Part shown: positions 45,424-55,826 of the stretch, one piece after another
How positions within the stretch are numbered: position 1 is the first letter of the stretch
How the letters are laid out: each line of letters begins with the position of its first letter
Assembly: GCF_004320535.1 (NCBI RefSeq)
Contig: NZ_SIHY01000003.1
Span: forward strand, 62,001-126,000
Length of the DNA: 64,000 nucleotides
Direction of reading: 5' to 3'
From: Arthrobacter sp. S41
GTDB taxonomy: Bacteria; Actinomycetota; Actinomycetes; Actinomycetales; Micrococcaceae
Notes under the pieces: model-generated
Seen by the model: only the letters and a program-made list of their open reading frames with translations
The model's database searches: none
Told to the model about the DNA's origin: nothing
Program-made: the position numbers and the translations under genes

Positions 45424-45859
45424 CTACTTGTTCCGCTAGTCTCTGCATCCACTTCGAGGGGATATCAAGAGGCTCGAACCCAAACTTAGAGTAGAGGCCG
45501 TGGGCATCCCCCGTTGATAGAAGCATTCGTTTCAAGTTCAGTGGCTCGAATACCTCAATAACGCCTTCTAGAAGGGCAACGCCGATTCCCTGCCCGCGGA
45601 CTTCAGGGGCCACGAATACATCGCAAAGCCAGGCAAACGTGACCCCATCCGTGACTACACGCGCGTAGGCGACTTGCCTGCCCGAGTTTGTCTCGTAGAC
45701 GCCAAAGTTTCGGGATCCGTTCATCGCCTGATCCTGTGTTGAGCGGGATCTTCCCTTTGCCCAGTAGCTCTCCTCGCTGAGCCAGTGATGCACTTTTTCC
45801 CGATCGATATCGGCGTCGTCGGAAGAGAAACGGTAGGTCGAATTCATCCCACCATCCAA
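45416..45859 (-). CDS. GNAT-family acetyltransferase
   Basis: 147-residue acetyltransferase with FVAPEVRGQGIGVALLEGVIEVF (acetyl-CoA loop RGQGIG) and YSKFGFEPLD. An AGGAG six bases before a TTG (45859) favours that start; the ATG at 45847 is the alternative. Acceptor unknown. Its stop lies inside hairpin repeat B. Confidence 0.75.
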   Translation of the reverse strand: MDGGMNSTYRFSSDDADIDREKVHHWLSEESYWAKGRSRSTQDQAMNGSRNFGVYETNSGRQVAYARVVTDGVTFAWLCDVFVAPEVRGQGIGVALLEGVIEVFEPLNLKRMLLSTGDAHGLYSKFGFEPLDIPSKWMQRLAEQVAR

Positions 45860-46216
45860 TCACAACTCCTTCGCACCAATGCTCATTGCCTAGGGGATCC
45901 GCCCGCAGAAAATCTCGCCCCATAGCGGCGTCATTGATCTGTTCTCAACAGTAGGACCCGGGTCCGTGAGACGGCGGTGGGTCAACGTCCCGTAAGCCGG
46001 TCGGCATACGGGACAGACTCCGATCTGATTCCTGACGATTTCAAAACACCGAAGTCTCAAGAACTTAGAATTCCCCGTATACCCCGCCCGCAAAACTGCC
46101 CGGTGAAGGTGCCTTATACGGACGCGAAAATCGATCGTTTCGGATGAGCCACGCGGAGCACCGGACGCAGTGTGGCAGGCCCACGGTTTATGGGACCTGC
46201 CGCGCCACATCGCGCT
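45860..46216. other. Gene-free stretch with hairpin sequences
   Basis: 357 bases. A 106-codon open frame on the minus strand (45890-46210) has no family likeness and no start signal, so it is not called. The stretch holds hairpin repeat C and, next to the SDR stop, an imperfect stem GGCAGG/CCTGCC (46174-46201) followed by CGCGC/GCGCG, which may terminate the SDR transcript. Confidence 0.45.
45989..46012 (+). repeat. Short hairpin repeat, copy C
   Basis: 24 bases with the same ends as copies A and B (CCCGTA ... TACGGG) and a nearly perfect stem: GTCCCGTA pairs with TACGGGAC (45987-45994 with 46007-46014) and GCCG with CGGC inside. The middle differs from A and B. Confidence 0.45.
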
Positions 46217-46993
46217 TTAGCGCGGAGCCATCCGGATAGCACCATCAAGACGGATGGTTTCGCCGTTAAGCATTGGATTAGCCACGATGTGTTCCGCCAA
46301 TGCGGCGTATTCTTCTGGGCGTCCCAATCGCGAAGGGTGGGGCACCTGAGCTCCCAAGGAGTCTTGAGCAGCCTGCGGCAGAGAATCCATCATGGGCGTG
46401 TGGAAGATCCCCGGAGCAATGGTCATAACCCGAATCTGGTGACTGGCCAGTTCACGGGCTAGCGGCAAGGTCATCGCGGCCACCGCTCCCTTAGAAGCGG
46501 CGTAGGCAGGCTGGCCAATCTGGCCATCAAAGGCTGCCACTGAAGCGGTATTAACGATGACTCCACGTTCGGTGGTTCCTTGAGCGTCAGTCAGTGCTTC
46601 GCTATGCGCCATCGCTTCAGCAGCCAAGCGGATGACGTTGAAGGTGCCGTTCACGTTGATCTCTAAAACCTTTGAAAAGCGTTCCAGCGGCAGTACGCCA
46701 TCTCGTCCCAGTACCTTGCCGGGAGTGGCCACGCCAGCGCAGTTAACCACAACTCGCAGCGCACCGAGTTCCTTGCACCGCTCGATGGCGGTAGCTACCT
46801 GCTGGGCATCGGTGACATCTGCCGGGGCGTAGCGAACGTTGGCACCAATCTGTGCTGCAATTTCGTCGCCGTCCTCTCGCGCCAGGTCAAGAACGACAAC
46901 ATGTTTGGCGGTTGCCGCGAGCTTTTGTGCGGTGGCCCGGCCTAAACCCGAAAGTCCACCGGTGACTAAAGCGACTGAATCCTGCAGCTGCAT
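46217..46993 (-). CDS. Short-chain dehydrogenase (3-hydroxyacyl-CoA dehydrogenase type)
   Basis: 258-residue SDR. Cofactor loop GGLSGLGRAT, NCAGVA, and the active-site YAASKGA with serine in NTASVAAFDG. The overall form, including RVMTIAPGIFHTPMMDSLP and FPHP-like PHPSRLGRPEEYAAL, resembles HSD10/3-hydroxyacyl-CoA dehydrogenase type 2. AAAGGGG precedes the ATG at 46993. Alone in its transcript. Confidence 0.87.
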   Translation of the reverse strand: MQLQDSVALVTGGLSGLGRATAQKLAATAKHVVVLDLAREDGDEIAAQIGANVRYAPADVTDAQQVATAIERCKELGALRVVVNCAGVATPGKVLGRDGVLPLERFSKVLEINVNGTFNVIRLAAEAMAHSEALTDAQGTTERGVIVNTASVAAFDGQIGQPAYAASKGAVAAMTLPLARELASHQIRVMTIAPGIFHTPMMDSLPQAAQDSLGAQVPHPSRLGRPEEYAALAEHIVANPMLNGETIRLDGAIRMAPR

Positions 46994-47096
46994 GCTTACC
47001 CCTTTGTAGTGCGTACATTTACCAGCCAGCCTACTGCCCAGTGCACTGGGGTAAAAGCATTGCGGTAAAAGCACTAGGCACACCCCAGATGCACAA

Positions 47097-47131
47097 ACAG
47101 CTGGATACTCAGTAGTTGAGTATCCAGCTGT
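47097..47131. terminator. Perfect 15-base hairpin between SDR and MFS genes
   Basis: ACAGCTGGATACTCA pairs without mismatch to TGAGTATCCAGCTGT across a 5-base loop. Only TTT follows on each side. It ends the leftward MFS transcript 17 bases after its stop. Confidence 0.7.
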
Positions 47132-47147
47132 TTAGGTGTTAAACCGT

Positions 47148-48596
47148 TTAGTGCTTTTCTGCTTCGGCCTCTTGCGCGCCTAAGCTGACCAGTTCCTTCT
47201 TGCCACCAAGAAGGAAGCCAATCACGATGATGCCAACGCTGCAGCCAGCACCGATGAGGAATCCAGGCTGGAAGCCTTCAACCGTAGCGGCCAACTGATC
47301 GCTACCCGCGGCAATCTTGGAGGCGGTAGTCGCTGCCACAACGCCCACCAGCAGAGCGGTACCCATGGCACCAGCCAACTGCTGCAAGGTGGAAAGCAGT
47401 GCCGAACCGTGCGAGTGCAGGTGGTGCGGCAATGGGTTCAGCGCGGTGGTGAACGCAGGGGTGAAGATCAGAGCCAAGCCCAAACTCATCACCAGGTGCA
47501 GCACAACCAGCAACCAAATTGGGGTGCTTTCGTTCAAGATCAGTGCGTAGCCCAGCAACGAGGTCAGCAAGATGATTCCGCCAGGAACGATCAGTGGACG
47601 GGCCCCCAACCGGTCATACAACTTGCCAACCATTGGGGCCAAAATGCCCATCAGCAGGCCGCCAGGAAGCATGATCAAACCAGTGGTCAGGGTATCAATG
47701 CCCAGCACGTTGGTGAAGAACATTGGCAGCAAGATGATCACGCCGAACAGCGAGATCATGGCAAACATCATCAGCACTAGCGAAAGCGTAAAGTCCTTGA
47801 AGTTCAGCGGACGTAGATCCAGCAGCGCCTGATCTTGTTTCTGCAACCGCAGCTGCAGGAAGACAAAAGCAGCCAAGCAGAGCAACGCTACAACGAGGAT
47901 GCCAATGTTCAGCGCACTCACGCCTACCGACAGTCGGCTCAGGCCAAAGACCAAGCCACCGAAGGCCGGGATAGCCAAAAGGACCGAGGTGAACGACAGC
48001 GGGGTGGATGCACCGTCTACTTCGTTGGACAGACGCGGGGTACCGATGATCAGTGCTGCGACCGCAATCGGGATGATCACGATGAACATGAAGCGCCACG
48101 ACAGGTACTGCAGGATCAAACCCGAAAGTGTCGGGCCGATGGCTGGGGCCACGGAGATCACGATGGATACGTTGCCCATCAGCACACCGCGACGTTCAGC
48201 TGGCACTAGGTGCAAGATGGTGGTCATCAGCAGCGGCATCATGATGGCGGTACCGCAGGCCTGGACCACGCGGGCAACCAACAGGACGGTCAGTCCTGGC
48301 GCCAAGGCCGCCAGAATGGTGCCCAAGGTAAACATGCCAATGGCTAGGACAAAGACATTGCGTACGCTCAGGCGTTGCAGCAAGAATCCGGTCATCGGAA
48401 TGACCACTGCCATGGTGAGCATGAAGATGGTGGACAGCCACTGAATTGCATCAGCGGTTACGTCGAATTCGTGCATCAGAACAGGTAATGCCACGTTCAT
48501 GATTGTTTCGTTCAGGATGACCACGAAGCTGGATACGATCAGCACCGCAATCGTGGTGAAGTTCTTTTTGCTCAGTCGTTCTGGAGCGTTCGTCAC
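47148..48596 (-). CDS. MFS multidrug transporter, DHA2 (EmrB/QacA) family
   Basis: 482-residue transporter with about 14 membrane segments. The first helix has FVVILNETIMNVALPVLM, the DHA2 motif with a conserved aspartate replaced by glutamate-asparagine, then WLSTIFMLTMAVVIP and RVVQACGTAIMMPLLMT. The GTG at 48596 fits the family; an in-frame TTG at 48662 would add 22 residues. No regulator lies next to it. Confidence 0.87.
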   Translation of the reverse strand: MTNAPERLSKKNFTTIAVLIVSSFVVILNETIMNVALPVLMHEFDVTADAIQWLSTIFMLTMAVVIPMTGFLLQRLSVRNVFVLAIGMFTLGTILAALAPGLTVLLVARVVQACGTAIMMPLLMTTILHLVPAERRGVLMGNVSIVISVAPAIGPTLSGLILQYLSWRFMFIVIIPIAVAALIIGTPRLSNEVDGASTPLSFTSVLLAIPAFGGLVFGLSRLSVGVSALNIGILVVALLCLAAFVFLQLRLQKQDQALLDLRPLNFKDFTLSLVLMMFAMISLFGVIILLPMFFTNVLGIDTLTTGLIMLPGGLLMGILAPMVGKLYDRLGARPLIVPGGIILLTSLLGYALILNESTPIWLLVVLHLVMSLGLALIFTPAFTTALNPLPHHLHSHGSALLSTLQQLAGAMGTALLVGVVAATTASKIAAGSDQLAATVEGFQPGFLIGAGCSVGIIVIGFLLGGKKELVSLGAQEAEAEKH

Positions 48597-48804
48597 GGCT
48601 GGAATCTGCTTCCACGAGTAATTGAAAAGGAAATATGCTCTCGGTGCCCACGGCGAACGCAAGGGGCGAGAATTGAGGAAAGCTTAACTAATTTTATCTT
48701 TAGACCTCCGGCGGTACTAGAGTGCGCTGGCGTGCAGTTGGTGAGTTGCGCAACACAGATACAGCTTCACCCATGGAGCGGGGTTTGTGTACGAAGATAG
48801 AAGC

Positions 48805-49344
48805 ATGAACGTGCGTACCCCAGATCCGTATCCCGGATGGCTTTCTGAAGAAGATCTTTACGAAGCGCGTCAGCGCCTACCGATGCTTTATGTTGAAGCG
48901 ATCCCGGTTCGCCTTGACCCGCTGGGTTATGTGAATGAAGTGGGTCTTCTGCTCACCGGTGACGATGACGGTCGTATGCTGCGGACCTTCGTTTCTGGTC
49001 GTGTGATGTACCGCGAGACCATTCGTGCCGCGCTGATTCGCCACATCGAGAAGGACCTGGGCACCATGGTGCTGCCACAGCTTCCGGCCTCGCCGGTTCC
49101 TTTCACCGTGGCCGAATACTTCCCGGCACCAAGTGAAACCGGATTAACCGACGACCGTCAGCACGCAGTTTCTATGTGCTACATCGTTCCGGTGCGCGGT
49201 GAATCCACTCCACGCCAAGATGCTCTGGAACTGACCTGGCTGACCCCGGCCGAAGCCCTGAGCTCAGATATTCAAGGCGCGTTTGCCGGTGGCCGCGAAA
49301 ATATCTTGCGTCAGGCGTTGGCCCACGTGGGTATCAATATCTAA
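48805..49344 (+). CDS. NUDIX-like DUF4916 protein
   Basis: 179 residues, starting MNVRTPDPYPGWLSEEDL. It has EAIPVRLDPLGYVNEVGLLL, VSGRVMYRETIRAALIRHIEKDLG and a closing LTPAEALSSDIQGAF, the pattern of DUF4916, a NUDIX-fold family common in actinobacteria in which the canonical NUDIX box is degenerate. Function unknown. No Shine-Dalgarno; a partial -10 (GAAGAT) is six bases before the ATG. Confidence 0.8.
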   Translation: MNVRTPDPYPGWLSEEDLYEARQRLPMLYVEAIPVRLDPLGYVNEVGLLLTGDDDGRMLRTFVSGRVMYRETIRAALIRHIEKDLGTMVLPQLPASPVPFTVAEYFPAPSETGLTDDRQHAVSMCYIVPVRGESTPRQDALELTWLTPAEALSSDIQGAFAGGRENILRQALAHVGINI

Positions 49345-49346
49345 GT

Positions 49347-50438
49347 TCAGCTTTCGCTCTTGGGAACGAGACCCTGCTTGCGTTTGAGTACCGAGCCGAG
49401 CCAACTTCCCAAGAGCACGCCGAGCATGCCCACGGCACAACCGATCAGTGTTTCAACCACGCGGTCATACATCACCGAGCTGCTGAGCCCGGTGCCCAGC
49501 GAGACGCCGACCAACGCCATGGGCGTGATAAAGATCTGCGCCATGAAATAGTTACGCATGACCAGCATCTCGGCCAAGAACTGGCACACGGCGATAAAGG
49601 CGAGCAAGATCCACATCTGCGGATTCGACCAGATCAGTAGCGCCATCAGGATCATGCCCACCAGCGTTCCCAATACACGGTGCACCCCGCGACGGATTCG
49701 CAGTCTAGTCGTATGCCCGACCAGAGGAACTACAGCGGCAACCATGGCCCAATAGTTGTGTCCGGCAGAAAGCTCACTGCCCAGAGTGTTGGCAAGAATT
49801 CCGGCCACACCAGCGGAGAGTACATGGAACAGCCCCTCCCACCAGATGGCTTTACGCACGTTATCGGACAGCGGTGGAAGCTTGGTACGTTTCCATAAAC
49901 TAGCCCACTGACCTATGGCCCCAGAGGCGCCGATTACTAACGCCAGCACGATGGTCAGTCCCGCTACTAACAATGCCTCGCCCATGGGGGCCGCGTGGGG
50001 AATCGAAGCGATGGCCGCAAAAGCGAAGATATGGAATAGGGATCCGCCCGGGCGCAGGCGCATAAACCCGACCAGCACCGAACACAGCCCAGCAATGAGT
50101 GTTGTGGCTCCGACGATCTGCCACTTCATGACCTCTGGGTTCTGGTGGTCAACCCACCAATACGAGGCCGCTAGTGCCAAGGCGATGACGGCAAAAAAGA
50201 GAAGACCTGAACGAACCTGCATGCGCAATCGGTTCCAGTAACCATCAACTCGTCCGTAGACTCCGGTGAAAGCACCAAAGACCGCGAACACCACTAGATC
50301 CATTCGGTCAATGGCAAAGAGCGTGATCAGCGGAGCGAAGATGCCTAGGCCTGTACGCAACCCAATCCAGTGGTCCTTGCGGGCCGGTCCCAGCGTTACC
50401 AGCGACTTTGTTGATTCCTTCAGTTTCTCCAGACCCAC
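49347..50438 (-). CDS. FUSC-family membrane protein
   Basis: 363-residue membrane protein with about ten hydrophobic segments in two halves; the second (about 205-340) has GHNYWAMVAAVVPLVGHTTRLRIRRGVHRVLGTLVG, the FUSC signature with the RxxxRxxG pair. Members include aromatic acid exporters (AaeB). The GTG at 50438 has GGAAGG four to five bases upstream. It ends two bases after the convergent DUF4916 gene. Confidence 0.85.
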   Translation of the reverse strand: MGLEKLKESTKSLVTLGPARKDHWIGLRTGLGIFAPLITLFAIDRMDLVVFAVFGAFTGVYGRVDGYWNRLRMQVRSGLLFFAVIALALAASYWWVDHQNPEVMKWQIVGATTLIAGLCSVLVGFMRLRPGGSLFHIFAFAAIASIPHAAPMGEALLVAGLTIVLALVIGASGAIGQWASLWKRTKLPPLSDNVRKAIWWEGLFHVLSAGVAGILANTLGSELSAGHNYWAMVAAVVPLVGHTTRLRIRRGVHRVLGTLVGMILMALLIWSNPQMWILLAFIAVCQFLAEMLVMRNYFMAQIFITPMALVGVSLGTGLSSSVMYDRVVETLIGCAVGMLGVLLGSWLGSVLKRKQGLVPKSES

Positions 50439-50508
50439 AGTTTCCTTCCGTCGTGTTGGACACAACACATACCACCCATTATTCGCTCATTGCCATGTGA
50501 GGGGCTAG

Positions 50509-51867
<1,359 letters not shown>

Positions 51868-51885
51868 TAGTCGGATAACAATTAA

Positions 51886-51931
51886 AAAGGGTGCTCATTT
51901 TCCGCCGTCAGGCGGGAAATGAGCACCCTTT
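51886..51931. terminator. Bidirectional terminator between tgt and the ElaA-like gene
   Basis: AAAGGGTGCTCATTTTCCGCC pairs with its complement across GTCA. The minus strand ends in a T-rich run (TTTTTAATT), which suits termination of the leftward gene; the plus side has TTT. Confidence 0.9.
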
Positions 51932-51939
51932 GTCATGTT

Positions 51940-52395
51940 CTAGGCTGAGGCAGTCGCCGCTCGTCTAATCATCGGCAAGTGCATGATTCCGTCATCATCA
52001 AAGTCTTCGCCACATCGTTCAAATCCGAATTTTCCATACCAGTCTTCCAACTGGGTTTGAGCGCCGAGATGAATCTGAACGTCCGGGCGGCACATAAAAA
52101 CAGCTTGCTTCATCAGCGTTCCGGCCAGTCCTCGACCCCGTGCTTCCGCCTTCGTAGCAACACGGCCGATATGCGGGTTTTCACCGTGAATATCAAGAAT
52201 TCGTACGGTGCACAATAAGTCGCCGTCCTCCCATGCGCCCAGGTGCAGGGTTCCTTGAACGAGGTCCAGACCATCCAAATCCGGGTAAGAAGAACGCTGC
52301 TCAACAATAAAAACGTGCGTACGCAGTTTGAGCAACGCATACAGCTGCTCAGTGCTGAGGTCTTCCGGCTTATGAATTGAAATTTCTACGCTCAT
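51940..52395 (-). CDS. ElaA-like GNAT acetyltransferase
   Basis: 151 residues with LYALLKLRTHVFIVEQRSSYPDLDGLD, the ElaA N-terminal signature, HLGAWEDGDLLCTVRILD, and EARGRGLAGTLMKQAV (acetyl-CoA loop). ElaA proteins have no established substrate. Its stop is 9 bases before the terminator and nothing follows. Confidence 0.88.
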   Translation of the reverse strand: MSVEISIHKPEDLSTEQLYALLKLRTHVFIVEQRSSYPDLDGLDLVQGTLHLGAWEDGDLLCTVRILDIHGENPHIGRVATKAEARGRGLAGTLMKQAVFMCRPDVQIHLGAQTQLEDWYGKFGFERCGEDFDDDGIMHLPMIRRAATASA

Positions 52396-52404
52396 CTTCT
52401 GATC

Positions 52405-54006
52405 CTATCCGCGTAAACCTGCGTACGCCCGTCCGAGAAATGGTCGTAGGGCCCGGAGAGCAAATAGCACGGAAATTCCCCACAGCGGCCAACCAATTCC
52501 GGTTTCAGGACTGAGCACTAAAGCAAAGAGCGGCGCGTAAGTGGCCACCGCTGGAATTAAGGTGGACGCTTCATTCATCAGAACCATGACCACTGTTGTA
52601 TCGCTGGTGGAGCCACCTAACAGGCTCTCCCAGTCGCGTTCTTTACGTTGCGCATGACCTAGGCTGGCTGCTGCCCCGCCAAGGGAGCCGACGATCACTG
52701 CTGCACCCCACAACCAGAAATTGCTCAGCTGAACGACGCCCAGCAATGCCAGTCCCCCAGTGAGCGTGGTCAACGCGATCACGCAATAGAAAACTGCAAA
52801 AAGTACCGCTGTTCGTTGTAGCTTAACCGCAGATTGTCCCAGGTGTTGTGTCAGTTGCGGCTGCGAGATCAAAGGCGAAATAGTTCCAGCTACGTTTATC
52901 GTCAGCAACAAACACAGCACGAGGTAAAACAGCAGAGCGCTCAGCGGGTTGGCCACCTGTTCAACAGTCGCAACCAGTGCCATGACCATCACCAGATACC
53001 CCAGCGTTGCATGCCAGCGCCCGCCTCGCAGTAAACGCAACACCAGAATGCGCCAGGCCACCGGCAGTCGGGAAGCAAGCTTGTTCCCACGACGTCGCCT
53101 GCGACCAATTGAAGCCGAAGATGGCTCCACGGCGCCTCTGGTATCTGCTTGCATCGCAGAGCCCAAGGCCAAGCGTTGATGCTCGCCGGCTACGCGCATG
53201 TCGCGCGCCCCGATCCTTGGGCTGCGTTTCCATGCCCACCAAGTACTGAGCACACTCAAGCACAGCAAACCGATTGCGGCAGGAGCCCATGCAGATAACC
53301 GGAGCACAGAGCTCGACGCACCTTCGAAGACACTTATTGCCCACGGAATCTTCACCTGAAGCAAGAACCAGAATGCTGCAAGGACAACTATGGCGGCCAC
53401 GATGCAGCGTCCCAGCCAGCGTTGTGCACGTGGTTGCAGCCCGTAGCTTTGCAACACAACCGCAAGGCTGGTCAAGAGCACTCCGGATAATGCAAAACTA
53501 ATCAGTGCGTAAAGGGCTACCAGCGGTTCATAAGCACCGACCAAACCAAACATGACAATCAGCCAAAGCACCCCTACAAAACTGCTGGTCAGCAATCCAG
53601 ACAGTAGTGCGCTTCGAATCGATCGGCCGAGAATGGGCCTGGTGCTAATTGGTAACGGCAGCCACCAGTCCGCCTTGGCAGCATTCACGCCTACAGGCCC
53701 TAGGTATAAAAACAGCCGTAGAACGCAGATGGCGCTGAGTATGAGCAGTACCGGCGACAGCTCTTGCAAACTCCATACCGTCCACGGTGTCTGTACGTGA
53801 GCTACCGTCTGCCCAAGAAGAGCAAAGATGAGGCCAAAGATCGCGCTGAAAAGATATGCCAAAGCAACAACCGCGGCCAGCACCCATACATAGACATCAG
53901 AGAAGTGATCAAAGCGTTCTGAAAAGTTGCGCCGTCGCTTTGCGCGGTTGAGCAACTGCTGCGGATCAAATTTGTTTTCCTGCAGAAGTTTTTCTCTAGC
54001 GTTCAA
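52405..54006 (-). CDS. ABC-2-like integral membrane protein (DUF6297-like)
   Basis: 533-residue membrane protein with about 12 hydrophobic segments, encoded right behind an ABC ATPase. Two membrane blocks are separated by a basic hydrophilic region (about 260-320, with RRRRRGNKLASRL). I start it at a TTG (54006), which has GGAG nine bases upstream and overlaps the ATPase stop by 11 bases; a GTG at 54042 is the alternative. It is probably the permease of an export ABC transporter; substrate unknown. Confidence 0.72.
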   Translation of the reverse strand: MNAREKLLQENKFDPQQLLNRAKRRRNFSERFDHFSDVYVWVLAAVVALAYLFSAIFGLIFALLGQTVAHVQTPWTVWSLQELSPVLLILSAICVLRLFLYLGPVGVNAAKADWWLPLPISTRPILGRSIRSALLSGLLTSSFVGVLWLIVMFGLVGAYEPLVALYALISFALSGVLLTSLAVVLQSYGLQPRAQRWLGRCIVAAIVVLAAFWFLLQVKIPWAISVFEGASSSVLRLSAWAPAAIGLLCLSVLSTWWAWKRSPRIGARDMRVAGEHQRLALGSAMQADTRGAVEPSSASIGRRRRRGNKLASRLPVAWRILVLRLLRGGRWHATLGYLVMVMALVATVEQVANPLSALLFYLVLCLLLTINVAGTISPLISQPQLTQHLGQSAVKLQRTAVLFAVFYCVIALTTLTGGLALLGVVQLSNFWLWGAAVIVGSLGGAAASLGHAQRKERDWESLLGGSTSDTTVVMVLMNEASTLIPAVATYAPLFALVLSPETGIGWPLWGISVLFALRALRPFLGRAYAGLRG

Positions 54007-54691
54007 GCCACTGCGCTCCGGCCTCGGAGTGAAGGGCTTCACCTTGATCTTCGTTCAGCAAGAAGGCGTGGTTCAAACAGTGACGCAGCATCTGCGGATC
54101 GTGGGTCACTACTAGAAGTGTCGTCCCGGAACCTCTGAGTACGGCCAATCGATCATAGAGTTTCTGCCGGATACGCAGATCTAAACGTTGCTCCGGTTCA
54201 TCAAGGATCATCAGCTGTGCAGGCCGAATGAGTGTCGCCGCCAACAGCACCTTGCGACGCTGGCCGGAGGAGAGCTCGCTGGGCAGTAGCCCGGCCACTT
54301 GTTGTAGCTCAAAAAACTCCAGCTCTTCACTGACGCTTTGTTTCCAAGAGTTCAGATTGTGGCCGCGAGCCACCAATTCAAGGTGTTCAGCAACGGTGAG
54401 TTCTTCAAAAAACGCTCCATCGGTGATCTGGACAGCGACATGCTGGCGGAAGGCTAGCGAGTCCTCGTTCACGGGCAGACCTAGAAATTCGACAGTGCCT
54501 TGCACCGGCGATAGGTGTCCAAGGATGGTGCGCACCAACGTAGATTTGCCACTACCGTTGGCTCCAATGATTCCCACCCCGTCGCCTGCGGAAACCTGCA
54601 GATCTAGCGGACCACAAATGACGCGTTGTTGGTAGCCAATAATCAGCTCGCGTGCTTCCAAGACAATCTTGGTGCTCTGACCTGTCTGCAT
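53996..54691 (-). CDS. ABC transporter ATP-binding protein
   Basis: 231 residues with Walker A GANGSGKST (about 40-48), Q-loop, signature LSSGQRRK, Walker B LMILDEP and the H-loop VTHDP. Orientation and overlap pair it with the membrane protein at 52405-54006. No solute-binding protein is near, so export is more likely than import. Confidence 0.88.
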   Translation of the reverse strand: MQTGQSTKIVLEARELIIGYQQRVICGPLDLQVSAGDGVGIIGANGSGKSTLVRTILGHLSPVQGTVEFLGLPVNEDSLAFRQHVAVQITDGAFFEELTVAEHLELVARGHNLNSWKQSVSEELEFFELQQVAGLLPSELSSGQRRKVLLAATLIRPAQLMILDEPEQRLDLRIRQKLYDRLAVLRGSGTTLLVVTHDPQMLRHCLNHAFLLNEDQGEALHSEAGAQWLER

Positions 54692-54717
54692 GCTTGTAAC
54701 GTTATCCCGCTACAACC

Positions 54718-54753
54718 ACAAAGGGCATCGTCCTCGCGGATGATGCCCTTTGT
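54718..54753 (-). terminator. Hairpin downstream of the queuosine precursor transporter
   Basis: ACAAAGGGCATC pairs with GATGCCCTTTGT. It lies four bases after the transporter stop and 27 bases before the ABC ATPase start on the same strand; no T-run follows. Confidence 0.7.
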
Positions 54754-54756
54754 TCA

Positions 54757-55467
54757 CTACTTAGCGTTTACGGCTTGGATGTAGCCTGGTTCGCGTTGCT
54801 TGAACCATTTGATGACCAGCGAAGTCATCGGTACAAGAATGATTTCGACAGCTGTCTTATAGACAAAACCGACCACTACGTAGTTGATGAAGTTCGGCGC
54901 ATCGGTAATGCCAATGACCGGTGCGGCGACAGAGCAGAAAATCAGGGTATCGAGGAATTCGCCGACGCCGCTGGAACCAATTAGTCGTCCAATGAGCCCA
55001 CGCTCCCCGGTACGTTCCTTGAGTTTGACCAGCACCCACGAGTTAGCAAACTGTCCAACCAAGAAGCCGCAGGCCGAAGCGAGAACGATCTGCCAGATTG
55101 GGCCCAGCGTGCGTTCGAGTGCTTCTTGACCGTCGTAGAACTCGGCGGATGGTAGTTGGATCATGATCCAGAAGGAGAACACCGCAAAGATGGCGAGTGC
55201 GAAGGTGAGAATAATTGACCGCCGTGCAGCCTTTAGCCCGTATACCTCGGAAATAACGTCGCCGAGAATGTAGGCCAACGGAAAGAGAAAGAATCCTCCG
55301 TCGGTGATGATTGGGCCAAAGCTTACGCCTTTGGATGCACCGATGTTTGAGAGGATCACGATGGCACCCATCAGGGTGAGCACCGTGGAAAAGTATGGTG
55401 ACCCCGCTGAAGCAAAGACCGCTTTATTGGCTTTGGTCAGGTTGTTTTCGGCGTTGTTCGCGCCCAT
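54757..55467 (-). CDS. Queuosine precursor transporter (YhhQ/VUT family)
   Basis: 236-residue membrane protein with six hydrophobic segments. Family features are LANIGASK-like LSNIGASKGVSFG, GGFFLFPLAYILGDVISEVYG, and FLVGQFANSWVLVKLKERTG with SGVGEFLDTLIFCSVA. AAGGA seven bases before the ATG at 55467 decides the start. YhhQ imports preQ0 or preQ1 in E. coli; in other bacteria the group may import queuine. It complements tgt. The 5' region shows no preQ1 riboswitch that I could recognise. Confidence 0.87.
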   Translation of the reverse strand: MGANNAENNLTKANKAVFASAGSPYFSTVLTLMGAIVILSNIGASKGVSFGPIITDGGFFLFPLAYILGDVISEVYGLKAARRSIILTFALAIFAVFSFWIMIQLPSAEFYDGQEALERTLGPIWQIVLASACGFLVGQFANSWVLVKLKERTGERGLIGRLIGSSGVGEFLDTLIFCSVAAPVIGITDAPNFINYVVVGFVYKTAVEIILVPMTSLVIKWFKQREPGYIQAVNAK

Positions 55468-55826
55468 GTAGTTGTCCTTGTCAAAAGTGGTTCGCCAGAA
55501 CTTCGTCGCGAAGGCATGCTCGTACCTCAAAGGAATGGGTGGAGTTTCATGCCAGCGCGCGGTTCCGCTGTATTAGCACTTACCTAGCAAGTATCCCATG
55601 CTGACGGCCCTCGACTTAGGAACGCTTGAACGTGCAACTTAGTTTTCGAACCATTAGATCTCAAAATTCCGCATCTCATCTGGCATTCTTCGAAACAGTA
55701 AATCGAGGAATCTACTCCCCTAGTGATTGCCCTCGCTTGCATCCGCATGAAAGTTTTAGTTTTTTGAACGCGTTCAATAAATGCTAGAATCAACTCCATT
55801 AGCTTCCGTTCGAAAGGCTCAAGAGC
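55468..55826. other. Intergenic region between the transporter and the TetR gene
   Basis: About 360 bases, divergent. On the right side a perfect TTGAACGCGTTCAA palindrome (55764-55777) overlaps a -35-like TTGAAC and is followed 15 bases after that box by TAGAAT (55785-55790). The remaining sequence shows nothing clear. Confidence 0.6.
55764..55790 (+). promoter_or_regulatory. TetR promoter with palindromic operator
   Basis: The 14-base palindrome TTGAACGCGTTCAA covers the -35 region of the TetR gene promoter. This is the expected position for autoregulation. Confidence 0.65.

Noticed and set aside
45890-46210. 106-codon minus-strand open frame in the gap before the SDR gene
   Set aside because: No Shine-Dalgarno or promoter, composition rich in arginine and glycine, overlaps hairpin sequences; no family likeness.
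55468-55620. preQ1 riboswitch before the queuosine precursor transporter
   Set aside because: Looked for the short H-type pseudoknot and an adenine-rich tail; neither was found.
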